Shown here piece after piece: positions 52,901 to 62,002 of a stretch of DNA of 64,000 nt. This DNA is from Datnioides undecimradiatus (lineage: Eukaryota; Chordata; Actinopteri; Lobotiformes; Datnioididae): the NCBI GenBank assembly GCA_008933995.1, contig WARS01000007.1, forward strand, positions 6,630,923-6,694,922, given 5' to 3'. Under the pieces are notes generated by a model. The model was given only the letters and a program-made list of their open reading frames with translations. It ran no database searches and had not been told where the DNA came from. Each line of letters starts with the position of its first letter. Position 1 is the first letter of the stretch. Made by a program: the position numbers and the translations under genes.

Positions 52901-55900
52901 TTGAATGCTTGTGACCTCGGCCAGCGTGCTGTCTGAGGTCCATCGAGGGGGGTGGGCTGTTCCCTTCCCGATGTTCACATCGGAGAACGGGATCTTTGAG
53001 GGAGTTTTGAAAGCAGGCATCAACCTGGACCCAAGATCTTTCTTTAAGTGGAGAGGAGAAATACAATTATAGGAAAATATTTACTGTCTTGTTGATAACT
53101 CATGTTTAACCTAATTTGAACAAACATTTGATTTACATATAACATTACCACATCAACAAATCCCGTGTTCCTAAAGTGTTCCGGTTAACAACTCTAATGA
53201 GCCAGTGGTAGAAACATGAGCCTTGTCAATTCCACAATGCACTTGCAATTCAGCTACGTCATCTGCATTCATATGAGCCTGATTTCCTGGAACACTTACT
53301 CTTCTATAGCAACTGAAGGAATCAGAAGCAAACAGAACAGTAGGACTCCCTGCTATGGATCAACTCACAGCTTTCTCCAGGAAAAGTTGGTCTCCTGTTA
53401 GATGGTAGGTGCTCAGCAAGCCCCCGAGGACACGGATGGTTGTCTCAAAGAGATTCACATCCACGTTCTTGTTGAAGGAGAGCTCTTTCTCTACCCAGTT
53501 CCTTGCGTCTGTAAACTCTATGTGGAGTGAAACAGAGTACAAACGTGGGATTAAGTACTCCTGTGACATTAATAAACCAGAAATATTGCCTCTTTTATTC
53601 CATGCATTCTTCTTCTTTGACAAAACCTGTGCTCACATGTGAGGTTCTACCAGCTAATGTAATTTCTTCACCCCGAGCAGATATGAGGAGTGAAGATCTT
53701 AAGAGTTGGATTTTTTATTTTTTAAGTCCAGCGGCTACAGGCAATGCAAATTTTGGCAAAAACACAGCAGTGCAAAGTAGAAATGTTTCAACATTGACAC
53801 ATATATATATACACATATATATACACATACACACACACGCACACACACACACACAAAATATATAAATTAGGGGTGGGACTCGTTTAAAAAAATAATCTAA
53901 TCAGTTAGAGGCTTTGTAAAGAATTAATCTTGACTAATCACATTTTAATCGCATAACAATATCTGCCCCAAAAGCAACATTTTTTTTAATTTAAATGGAT
54001 TTTAGTGGACGGCTGAATCAAATCATAGACACAGACATGAATATTGTAAACTTAAGGTCTGGAAAAATGCATTTAATTGCATTTCAATTCAAAACAGTAG
54101 AAAAAGAAATAGAAAATATCCCTGGCCAAAACTGAACAGACCTAAAGTTAAAGTGCCATTTTAAGTACATTAAGTACTTTTTCAGAACAGTATTGACTTT
54201 AAATGGTTTAAAAAACAAAAACAACAAAACCAAACAAACAACAATTCAACATGAAGTGCAATTTCTACTTCTTTCTTCTTCTGGTAAAACAACTAGAAAT
54301 ATAAATGGTCATTTGCCAGGCTTAAATCTCCTTTAAACTCCAAGTACCCTTAGCACAAATTATTTTGTACATTAGGCTATAACACTTACTAATTTTGGTC
54401 CTGAAGCCAGTCATTTGATCGAGTTTGGGCTGCCGACACCTCTTGTTCGTACTCGGACCGGGACTGCTAGCACTAACGGCTCCGGCAGTGACTGTGCTCG
54501 CTGCAACATTTAGACGGTACCGCAGGCTTGAAGTGCATCAGTCCTAGCAACGCGCTTTCATCCGATTCCTCCTTTCTGGTAGCCGTTAGCCGAGCTCTGA
54601 CGTGTGCATCAGTGTAATCGGTGTACTCGGAAATCGTGCACTGACAAAAGTTCCGCGTTGTTTGGAATGCAAACTGTGATTAAATGCGTTCATTTTTTTG
54701 TAATTAATTAATCGTAATTAATGCGTTCAAGTCCCACCCCTAATGCATATATATAGAAAAGTTGTTTGCTATACCCACCAAAACTCCTTGTGATGTCTAT
54801 ATATTGTTTTTTTGGTTGGCTGTTGTGAAACACGAGCTGCAACGATGAGTTGACAAGCTGTCAACTATGAAATTCACCAACTATTTTGATAATGGATGTA
54901 TTGTCTTGAGTCAATCTTGAAGAAAATATTTCTGAAGTCTCATATATGCAGCTTTTAAAAAAATGTGGTTCATCTTTATTTACAGCAAATTGAATACTTT
55001 TGGTTGTGAACTGTTGGTTGAGGCAAAAAAGGTATTTGACAACGTCACATTGGGCTTTGGTTTTCTGATATTTTATAGACCAGACAATTAGTCAATTAAT
55101 CCAAAAATATTTGTAGGTTGCAGTCTTTATAAAAAAAAAAAAAGACAATAAACACACTCACAACCCCACCAGAGAGAGGGAATGACTGACATACAGTACC
55201 TTCTTTTAGGCCAATAATCCACATGGTGTCCAGAGAATCAATAAGCGTCAAACCCAGTCCGAACCACTCGCCAAAAGACTTGGAGATGGGTTTGAGCTCA
55301 TCATGACCCCAGGCATAGTCCTTATAGCCTTTCCACGCATGTCTGAAGGCATCACGTACTGCCTCCAGTCTGTCCGCACTTGCAGTAGAAACTACAAACA
55401 AAAAGCCCACAAAGGAATGAATAAGAAATGAAAGTGTAATCTTAAAAGTCGGTGTTTCCTCTAGGAAGGTCTCTCAACCGTCCATGCCTCATTTTCTGAT
55501 TATTTCCAGTAGAGGAAATATTCTGTGCCATGTGTTGATGCTGCTGCTTTGAGCATGGCAGGGTTTTATCCTGCAAGTTAGAGCTGTTCAAACTTTAAGT
55601 GAAAACAGGCACTGGGCTTTAAACAGCATATACCAGCAGAGCTGGACAACGTTACCTTAAAGAATCTGTTTGAGGGAAAAGTTTCTCAGTGGACTTAAAA
55701 AGTAAGAAAAAGTTTGAACTTTTTTCTTTTCTCTAAAAAAAAAACATGGGAGAAAAGGATCTCAAAAGATACAGGGCTGGAAAACAAATAGAAAGTTTTA
55801 TGTCAGTGTAAATCACTGAAAATGTCTGGGTTTTGGACTGTAGGTTGGTCCAAATAAGACATAACATAATGAAGTGATCTTGGACAATGGAAACATGTGA

Positions 55901-58900
55901 TGGACATTTTTTGTGTAAAACCCTTAACTGACTGAACAATTTAGATCATTTGCAGAGTAACAGAAATGTCATTAATATCTATGTTTAATTGCTGTGTAAT
56001 GCTCTAGGGTCATTTCCAAAAGATTCAGAGGAGTACTGACCTTTTAATGAGACACTGTTAGCAGGGTTAGCTGGAGGGGCCACAGCTTCTTTCTCATCGG
56101 CTGAGGGTGGAGGCTCTGTGGCCTGGTCTGCTTCGATCATTGCTCCTCTCCAGCTGCATGAGTAAAAAGCTGTCTTAGGACTAAATTACTGACACATGTA
56201 CTGCAACATTTGCTGCAGGGCGTTGGTGCAGCTGCACAATGTTTGTTCTGATCGTCTGAACGGTATCATGTTAAACCTGCAGTGTGGAACATTAGTCTCC
56301 CTCCCAGTCTTTGCTGCATGATGATGCAAATGTATTACTACTAGAGTGCCAGACAGAGATTTATCTGGCATTGCTAGACTTAACCAGCATTGTGTAACCT
56401 TGATAGTAAGGGCCTGAATGTGATGGACATTCATCTGAAAAAGAGTAGCATTATAGCTTTAACATGACACCTGCTTTTCTCAAAAGTTCTACCAGTTGCT
56501 TATAGGGAAAAGCAGACCACCTGACAATCTTCTTGTCTTTGTCCTCCTCCTCTCCATCTCCGTTTTGAGCCATCTCTTGTTCTTGCTTTTCTCCATCGAC
56601 TGTGTCTGAAATATTTCCATCCTTTTGCAGGCTCGGTGGACCTCTCTTATTTGGGAACATCTTTTTCTGTGGATCAAGAAACAGCTAGAGCTAAAACAGG
56701 AGGGCCAACATGAACACTTCATGGAAAAGGACTCATTACCTATCTAAATATGGAGTTTTAACAAACACTATGTGAATCAGCAAACTGATTCACATAGTGC
56801 CATTTCCTGCTGACACATAAAAGACTGTTCTAGAGCCCTAACAAGCACAAGACCCTAAGCAAATGATTTGCAATCAGACTTGGAATTAGTTCTCACACTG
56901 TAGCACTTTTTACTTTTTAACCAATCTTTATTAAGATCCCTGAAATAAATGAGTACAAACACAAGCCGAACCTTGGTGGGAGGTTTGGGTAGAATGGGGA
57001 TGTTTGGGCCTCTGGGCTCAACCAAAGCATCTGGACCTAAACCTGGACCTGCATTTGGACCCACAGCTGGACCCACAGCTGCATCCACCGCTGGACCCAC
57101 AGCCGGACCCACCACTGGACCCACTGCTGGGCCCACCGCTGGGCCCGCATGTGGCCCTCCCACAGGAGCCTTCACACCTGGGAGAATGGTCTTCAGCTCT
57201 CTGTCATTCAGCTCCAGCCAGTCCTCCCTGTCAGACACCCCTACATACACAAAATGAACAAGAAAACAAGCAGTCCACGCTATGGTATCAATAATAATAA
57301 TGATAACAATATTCTAAAATCATGTTAAACAGTTAATTAAACTCTTTGCAGAGATGGCCACAGGAAGTTGTTTTCTTAACTCCACTACCACACAACTCCC
57401 GACAGAATCTCAGCCCAGAGGCTCAGTTTTTCTGCAATAAAATTTTCAAATGCAACTACTCAGAGGAGGGGAAACTTTTAGGGTGTGAAAGCTTCGCATG
57501 GATGGAAGTCTTGAACAGAGACAAAGAGAAATAATTTAAGATTTAGCTATCATAGTTTGGATGTGGTCTAAATCAAATACAGTACAAAAGTTAAATCAAG
57601 CAGGAGTGCACAAACACATCAGCACAAAATCTAATCTAAACAAAGGCATGAGCTGTAACAACCTCTCATGTGGTGTTTAAGTAATTCACTGCAATTCATC
57701 GCCACCATACACAACACACAGGCAATCCAACCTGTCGGCTTTACATCATGTTGCAATACAATTAGAATTAACGACAGACTTTGCAGCATCGCATTGCGAG
57801 GGCAGTGTTTACCTCTCCACTGCTCTGTGATGCTGGGATAGGAGAGCAGTCCAAATATGAGCAGCAGAGCCAGCAGGAACAGGATGAGGCTTCGCTGCAG
57901 CCGAGACAGCTGCTTCCATTTCTGCAAGCAGATAAACAAAAAAAAACAACAGAGCTTACTCCACTGAAACAAGTCTAACAGCTCTGAGTTCAGTGTCTGT
58001 CAGCAGAGTCTAACACCATCTCCCTCATAAAATATCATACAAATCTGCTCAAGCTTCCTTTGAAAACAGGAAAGAAGGAAAAGCCTGATGGCCCTCCATG
58101 TCTGACTTACCCTGTGTAAACTCAACATCTCTCTCCACCTGATGCGTTAAGCCCAGTGACCGCTAACAAGTAAACAATCCAAGTAGCTCAACCCAGCAGA
58201 GCAGAGGGAGGGACAGACTCTGGGTCTCACAGGAGATGAGGCTAACAGGCGGGCTGGTACCACTCTGCTACCTGCTCTAATTAACACCTGTGCAACACCA
58301 TGAAACTGTTGAGCCATCGTCTGTGAGCTGTGACGGAATACACAGCAGACTTCATCTCAGGGGAAATTTTCATTGTACTGTGCTATACTCAACAAGACAG
58401 CATCAACATATTCTGTTCAGTCTAATAATGCCTGTTTGCATTATACGTATTTTCATAATACTCTTCTGGAATCACCACACTACCCATAAAATCAATGTTG
58501 TATTTTTCTAAAAATGTATGAAGAGCTAAGAATTGTAGAATTATAAATACAATTCATCTGTGTCTGAGCAAATATGTTTAAGTTCAGACAGTATTTTGAA
58601 CGAAAGCACTAAAATTAATTGGGTGTTCAACTGGCTGCATGATAAGCTTAATCTATTAAAAAAAATATATATAACCCTAGTGTGACGCAAACTACAAAAA
58701 ATGAAATGAAAGGCAAGTTTTGTAAATCTTGACCTTGGGAGGTCATACCTGTGCTGAAATACACTGGACTCATGGTGCATTTACTTCCTATTTCCAGAAG
58801 CTTTCAACTGTATCTTACAGCATTCCTCAGAAAATGGAATTTACTCAGGTGTTTTTTCATGACCCAAGTATGTAATTTCAGTGTTGCAATGACAGGTGGT

Positions 58901-61900
58901 CATAAGTCATCTGACGACACCAAAGCAAGACTGTAGAAGCTATTGAGATGATCAGATTGGTCAGATGCTCTTGGAGAATGAACATAAAAATACTTCATTG
59001 CAGGAAACATATTTCATCAACCCGGCATTTGTGGTATTCTGGATACTGCACAGTAAAGCCAAAACAATTATTCACTTTCTCTATCTGCAGTGGTTGTCTG
59101 GCTTTCAAAACGCAGACAATCAGTCACACTCTCATATATACCAGTGAGAGATTCAGAGCTGCCACCTGACTTGCATGTGTTTTTAGATGTTAAAGACGAG
59201 CATTGTGAATAGGGGCAAAACAAAGACCGTTTTTCTTGTGTAAGAAGTAAACACAGAGCCAACAAGCCTCTCAGAGGAACATGATTTGCAGAGAATTGTT
59301 TCTCAGGAACCATAAACCGCAATCAAATTTGACGACCCACAGGTACGGGGGAGGGGTTGGGGGGGTGTGTGGCGCCAGATCGACATCTCTGCGATAAAGC
59401 CGGCTTTATAGCAGAAATGTCTGTTGATATACTGCTGAAATAAACTGTTAACAGATCAGTCGATGAAAGTGCTGGTTTGCCTTTTCATTTCAGTGAACAG
59501 AATAAATTACCTTTATGAGAGCTGACCATGCCGTTTTGCTTTTTTGAAGTGCCAGAGGTAATCATGTTGAAATGATGATTAAAGGAGGATTTTTTTTGCT
59601 TATGATCAGAGTACCTTAGGATTTTCTGAAAGCCAAATTAAAATAATCCTTTTAAAAGCACTTAGTGTTTTATGTTTTAGAATAATTAAAAATGAATGGA
59701 AACATCCATTCCAAACATATCTTAGGAAAACATTTCAGAAAAATGTGGATATTGATTTGACAAGTAAGTATAAGCAACACAGTATAAACATACTTAAGAA
59801 ACAAGTCTAAGTTCTGCAAACAAAAGCTTATTTATGTATGCCTACAACATTATTATCAACAATACCCTACATACCACATGTAACAATTTGCAGAGTGGGC
59901 CATACATCAGAGAATATCAGGGTCTTTTACTATATTTTTAGATTAAAATACTAATACATTAATGTGTACAAGTGGGGCTCACTTTAATGGGTCATATACT
60001 GCTGTAAATCTTAAACTATATAACTATTCTATTAGATTTTAATGTTATTATTTATATTATTAAAATCTAACATAATTAAATTATTAAATTTTAATAAGTA
60101 ACATGTACAAGTAGAAGTGCAGAGTAAAAAAAAAAAAATCTAAATACTCAAATTAAGTTCAAGTACCACAAAATTGTGCAAAGTACAGTATTTGAGTCAA
60201 TGTAAATGTATATGTAGTTATATTCCATCACTGTATAAAATGAAAAGGAAGACATGCCACAACCACCTGCTGTGAGAACCCACATGCTGTGCTGTGTCTT
60301 GATGTGAATAATAGCAGGTTGTGCATCAGGATACATCACTGTCCTATTCTATCCTTTCTCTGCAATGACACTCTAACTCAAAAAAGCACCAATTTGATTG
60401 GATTTTGTCCTCAGAACAGCACACCCTGTCTATTGTCCCCTCTCTACTATTTCGGTCTGTCTGGTGTGTGTCAGTTGAAGTGGATCACATAATGTAAGAC
60501 AGCATACTACGCAGCTGGCGTAGGATGCACATGACAATTAACACTGTGAACATCAAGAACAAAGAAATCCCTCACTGCTTGGTGAAAAAAAATGTACTTC
60601 TCCTCCATGGGTTTGAAGCATCTAAGGGGATTTTACTTGATTAAACTGTGTCACACAGACGAAATCAGTTAAAAACCAAGGTATTTTCACAACTGATGTC
60701 GTAAGACCAGTTGTACAAGGAAGAGACACAAAATCTGTGAACAATGAAGCACAATCCCCTGGGCAGGAATTACAGACAAAAGTATGTGACGCGAAACAGT
60801 GAGTGCAATTCAATACAGCTGTAAAACCAACAAAGAGATGAGGGGGCGCTCATAGTGAGAGGGCATAGAGAGGGGTGAGGAGACTGACAAATTTGAAAAT
60901 AATGAAAACAAGATTAAAGACAATGTGTGGAGAGATCAGAAAGAGACAGTGAGATGAACAGAGTTTGTTTTATCTCACTGTAGTGATCAGACACATAGGG
61001 TGCTCAGGGGATGCTTTTATCTGAGGAGTTTGAAAGTTCAGGCTGCTCCACAACAAAGGAGGTGAAAGAAATGAAAGCTGAAACCTGGAAATCGATTTGT
61101 CACATAAAAAAGAACCATTTCATTAAGACAGAGTTGCTTTATCACAGTGACGTGATCAGAAACATAACCACGCAGCTGGATGCTTACAGCTAAAGCCTTT
61201 TTGCGGATTCACAGAAATATCTGAATAACCCATCGAATAAGTACTAGACCCTGTGATAATACACACCGCCATCAGCCAGGGATTTTTCGATAGTGAAGTG
61301 CAACTATCCCTTTAAATTTATTATATCAAGGCGTAATGCTACAAATCTATGAGCAGGACTGCCTTCTGGTTATAGTTGATTTATATGCATATGTAGAACC
61401 TAGATTTATATGGTATGTTATTCACTTATTCACCGGTTATTTTATCAATAGTTTGTTTCAAATCGAATTTTCAGAAAATTTACTGCAGCACATCATTAAT
61501 ACACGTGACAGTTTAAAGGAAACAGGCACCACAAAGTTCTAGTAGGGTGTTACCACCCTGAGCCCCAAGAACAACTTCCGAACTCCTTTTCTATTAATTA
61601 TCATGCAGTTATCTCTATGTACTGCAGGGATAAATGACATAATTTAAAAATGGTCTCTTTTTTTAATTTGTCAATTCTGTACATAACGCAGTGATAGAAG
61701 ATTTTAAGCATATTAAGCAACAACTTCAACCTCTGTGGGATGGCAGTAATGTGTGCAGACCTGTAGCAGCAGATCACTCGCAGTAAACCAGGAATTTCTG
61801 TGTCAAAGTGGTAAAACTCATGTCTAGAGACGCGACAGTTATACTGCATCACAGGACAACTCACCCTCCAGCAGGACTGTCTCCGGTGTTTGCCATTGTT

Positions 61901-61966
61901 GTAAGTGTGACTGTGTGGATCACTGAGTGTCAGAGAGATGAAGTCCTTTCTGGAAGGCGGATACAT
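49713..61966 (-). CDS. man1b1: ER class I alpha-1,2-mannosidase (MAN1B1), complete, 13 coding exons
   Basis: A type II membrane glycosidase (GH47) that removes the middle-branch mannose from Man9GlcNAc2 and takes part in ER quality control and glycoprotein ERAD. The exons join in phase to 2,118 nt, 705 residues (human 699). Order: cytosolic tail 1-44 beginning [15 protein letters not shown]; membrane anchor about 45-62; variable lumenal stem to about 250, with GPxx repeats and an acidic stretch; catalytic (alpha/alpha)7 barrel from about 258 ([19 protein letters not shown]) to the end. Equivalents of the human active-site residues are all present: Glu335 in NLFETTIR, Asp468 in [10 protein letters not shown], Glu603 in LLRPETVES, the calcium ligand Thr692 in FNTEAHP, and the specificity arginines 339 and 466. 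Disulphide cysteines are at 532 and 561. The ATG follows an in-frame TGA 15-30 bases upstream. Nothing suggests loss of function. Confidence 0.97.
50057..50188 (-). CDS. man1b1: man1b1 coding exon 12 (catalytic Glu603)
   Basis: CTCCAG|CCTGCAGAC encodes [20 protein letters not shown] with Glu603, then [20 protein letters not shown] and NYTK. Donor AAG|GTACCA, phase 0. It was found by phase and homology; it has no long ATG-initiated frame. Confidence 0.97.
50189..51301 (-). other. man1b1 intron, 1.1 kb
   Basis: AT-rich, no repeat or nested gene recognised. Confidence 0.8.
51302..51496 (-). CDS. man1b1: man1b1 coding exon 11 (disulphide cysteines)
   Basis: TTACAG|GACCACCTT encodes [20 protein letters not shown], then [20 protein letters not shown] and HFNL, to GRDVVVK. 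Cys532 and Cys561 form the family's disulphide, and Glu575 of SPE lines the sugar site. Donor AAG|GTGAGT, phase 0. Its polypyrimidine tract is a CT microsatellite. Confidence 0.97.
51497..51862 (-). other. man1b1 intron with CT-tract acceptor
   Basis: 366 bp; the last 70 bases before the acceptor are a CT microsatellite (plus-strand GA). Confidence 0.85.
51509..51567. repeat. (GA)n-rich microsatellite / splice polypyrimidine tract
   Basis: GA-rich on the plus strand, so on the transcribed strand it is nearly pure CT. It lies immediately before the acceptor TTTACAG of coding exon 11. Confidence 0.9.
51863..51983 (-). CDS. man1b1: man1b1 coding exon 10
   Basis: GTCCAG|CCTGTTGG encodes (D)[19 protein letters not shown], then [20 protein letters not shown], matching human LLEDYVEAIEGV and LTFVGELAHGRFSAKM. 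Donor ATG|GTATAG, phase 0. The exon has no long ATG-initiated frame of its own and was found by following the phase. Confidence 0.96.
52109..52299 (-). CDS. man1b1: man1b1 coding exon 9 (catalytic Asp468)
   Basis: TTTCAG|GAGGTTGTG encodes [40 protein letters not shown] and [20 protein letters not shown], including Arg466 and Asp468. Donor GACGA|GTAATT, phase 2. Confidence 0.97.
52300..52852 (-). other. man1b1 intron, 553 bp
   Basis: No repeat recognised apart from a short CA run near 52,795-52,808, about 45 bases into the intron from the upstream donor. Confidence 0.8.
52853..53041 (-). CDS. man1b1: man1b1 coding exon 8
   Basis: CTTAAAG|AAAGATCTT encodes [20 protein letters not shown], then [20 protein letters not shown] and FRELSRLT, to EPQYQ. 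These are conserved substrate-cleft segments of GH47. Donor CAG|GTCGGG, phase 0. Confidence 0.97.
53042..53368 (-). other. man1b1 intron, 327 bp
   Basis: No repeat or other feature recognised. Confidence 0.8.
53369..53517 (-). CDS. man1b1: man1b1 coding exon 7 (catalytic Glu335)
   Basis: ACATAG|AGTTTACAG encodes [15 protein letters not shown], then [20 protein letters not shown] with the catalytic Glu335 and Arg339, to LFLEKA. Donor GCT|GTGAGT, phase 0. Confidence 0.97.
53802..53867. repeat. (AT)n/(AC)n compound microsatellite
   Basis: AT runs passing into AC runs and back into AT, ending exactly where the hAT-like element begins. Confidence 0.9.
53868..54742. mobile_element. non-autonomous hAT-like DNA transposon, 875 bp
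   Basis: The ends are inverted copies: TAGGGGTGGGACT at 53,868-53,880 and AGTCCCACCCCTA at 54,730-54,742 (13 bp perfect). Subterminal sequence is rich in TTAATC/GATTAA motifs on both sides. The TAGGGGTG start is of hAT type. No transposase frame exists. The flanking 8-mers ATATAAAT and ATGCATAT agree at only 5 of 8 places, so the target duplication is decayed or the insertion occurred in the microsatellite. The interior (about 54,410-54,670) is CpG-rich. Confidence 0.75.
54836..55124. repeat. fish interspersed repeat with inverted ends
   Basis: Begins GCTGCAACGATGAGTTGAC and ends TTTGTAGGTTGCAG, short inverted ends. Internal blocks TATTTTGATAATGGA, TTTATAGACCAGACAATTAG and TCAATTAATCCAAAAATA follow a very abundant fish repeat I know from other genomes. 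No coding capacity, so it is probably a non-autonomous DNA element. It belongs to the same family as 32,788-32,985. Confidence 0.7.
55200..55391 (-). CDS. man1b1: man1b1 coding exon 6 (start of catalytic domain)
   Basis: TTTGTAG|TTTCTACTG encodes [20 protein letters not shown] and on through [12 protein letters not shown] and [16 protein letters not shown], nearly identical to human. Donor GAAG|GTACTG, phase 1. A fish repeat copy sits only about 75 bp downstream of this donor. Confidence 0.97.
55392..56040 (-). other. man1b1 intron, 649 bp
   Basis: AT-rich, no repeat or nested gene recognised. Confidence 0.8.
56041..56153 (-). CDS. man1b1: man1b1 coding exon 5 (stem)
   Basis: ATGCAG|CTGGAGAGG encodes the end of [20 protein letters not shown] and a Pro/Ala-rich tract to NSVSLK. 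Donor AAAAG|GTCAGT, phase 1. Confidence 0.93.
56154..56520 (-). other. man1b1 intron, 367 bp
   Basis: No repeat or other feature recognised. Confidence 0.8.
56521..56666 (-). CDS. man1b1: man1b1 coding exon 4 (acidic stem)
   Basis: CCACAG|AAAAAG, then [17 protein letters not shown], comparable with human TQRHIQRGPPHLQIRP, then an acidic run [12 protein letters not shown]. Ends AG|GTGGTC in phase 2; with the next exon the junction reads [10 protein letters not shown], matching human VISWRGAVIE, which confirms both splice sites. Confidence 0.93.
56667..56971 (-). other. man1b1 intron with perfect hairpin
   Basis: About 305 bp. It contains the 15-bp-arm hairpin at 56,766-56,799; otherwise nothing recognised. 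Confidence 0.8.
56766..56799. repeat. perfect inverted repeat, 15-bp arms, 4-base loop
   Basis: CACTATGTGAATCAG at 56,766-56,780 is followed by CAAA and its exact reverse complement at 56,785-56,799. RNA from either strand would fold into a tight hairpin. Confidence 0.95.
56972..57240 (-). CDS. man1b1: man1b1 coding exon 3 (stem with GPxx repeats)
   Basis: Acceptor ATGTAG|GGGTG, then [20 protein letters not shown] and a long Gly-Pro-rich repeat, ending [11 protein letters not shown] at donor AAG|GTTCGG, phase 0. This stem is poorly conserved in the family, so the exon is supported by phase, open frame and splice sites rather than by identity. The GP repeats make all frames on both strands open. 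Confidence 0.85.
57026..57157 (-). repeat. coding 12-bp minisatellite (GPxx)
   Basis: Eleven consecutive 12-bp units of the type GGGTCCAGCGGT encode [20 protein letters not shown] and so on, residues 99-142, with one diverged unit (DAAV). The unit length is a multiple of three, so copy changes keep the frame. Units differ by a few third-position changes, so the array is not brand new. Confidence 0.9.
57241..57812 (-). other. man1b1 intron before the GPxx exon
   Basis: About 570 bp, no repeat recognised. Confidence 0.8.
57813..57921 (-). CDS. man1b1: man1b1 coding exon 2 (membrane anchor)
   Basis: Starts TTGCAG|AAATGG and encodes [20 protein letters not shown] and on to ITEQWR, nearly identical to human [20 protein letters not shown]. 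The basic residues before the hydrophobic segment fix a type II topology. Donor AGAG|GTAAAC, phase 1. Confidence 0.97.
57922..61864 (-). other. man1b1 intron separating tail and membrane-anchor exons
   Basis: The gene's largest intron, about 3.9 kb, AT-rich, with no recognised repeat. Close to its 3' end is the candidate alternative first exon at 58,111-58,250. Confidence 0.7.
58111..58250 (-). CDS. man1b1: candidate alternative man1b1 first exon (MLSLHR)
   Basis: On the minus strand an ATG at 58,128 with G at -3 reads ATG TTG AGT TTA CAC AGG and meets a perfect donor AGG|GTAAGT at 58,111, in phase 0. That is the phase needed by the next exon, which starts [10 protein letters not shown]. The product would be a mannosidase whose 34-residue cytosolic tail is replaced by MLSLHR, keeping the anchor and all catalytic parts. 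An in-frame TAA lies 21 bases upstream of the ATG, so the frame begins here. The 5' limit is a guess; a TGTTAATTAGA sequence (HNF1 half-site-like) lies near 58,280. Only the six codons 58,111-58,128 would be coding. Confidence 0.45.
61865..61966 (-). CDS. man1b1: man1b1 coding exon 1 (cytosolic tail)
   Basis: Encodes residues 1-34, [15 protein letters not shown] to RRQSCWR, matching human MYPP...RDFISVTLS and RRSCWR. Donor AGG|GTGAGT, phase 0. The transcribed exon probably begins at 62,002 after GGGTGCAG, preceded by a near-perfect branch point GACTAACAG. The ATG has A at -3. Confidence 0.95.
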
Positions 61967-62002
61967 CCTCTGATCGGGGCAGACAGTCGTAGGTCATAGA
62001 AG
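61967..62002 (-). other. man1b1 5' UTR part with overlapping upstream ATG
   Basis: Between acceptor and start codon is an ATG in weak context (T at -3) at 61,996-61,998. It opens a 25-codon frame ([15 protein letters not shown]...) that overlaps the mannosidase start in another frame and ends inside coding exon 1. An in-frame TGA also lies here. Confidence 0.7.

Larger units (their letters stand above)
53518..55199 (-). other. man1b1 intron packed with repeats, 1.68 kb
   Basis: Holds, from low to high coordinate, an AT/CA microsatellite, the hAT-like element 53,868-54,742 and the fish repeat 54,836-55,124. Together these make up about three quarters of the intron. Confidence 0.85.

Noticed and set aside
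56949-57294. Forward open frames rich in GPTAGPTA opposite man1b1 coding exon 3
   Set aside because: The 12-bp repeat is open in every frame; splice sites and phase support only the minus-strand reading.
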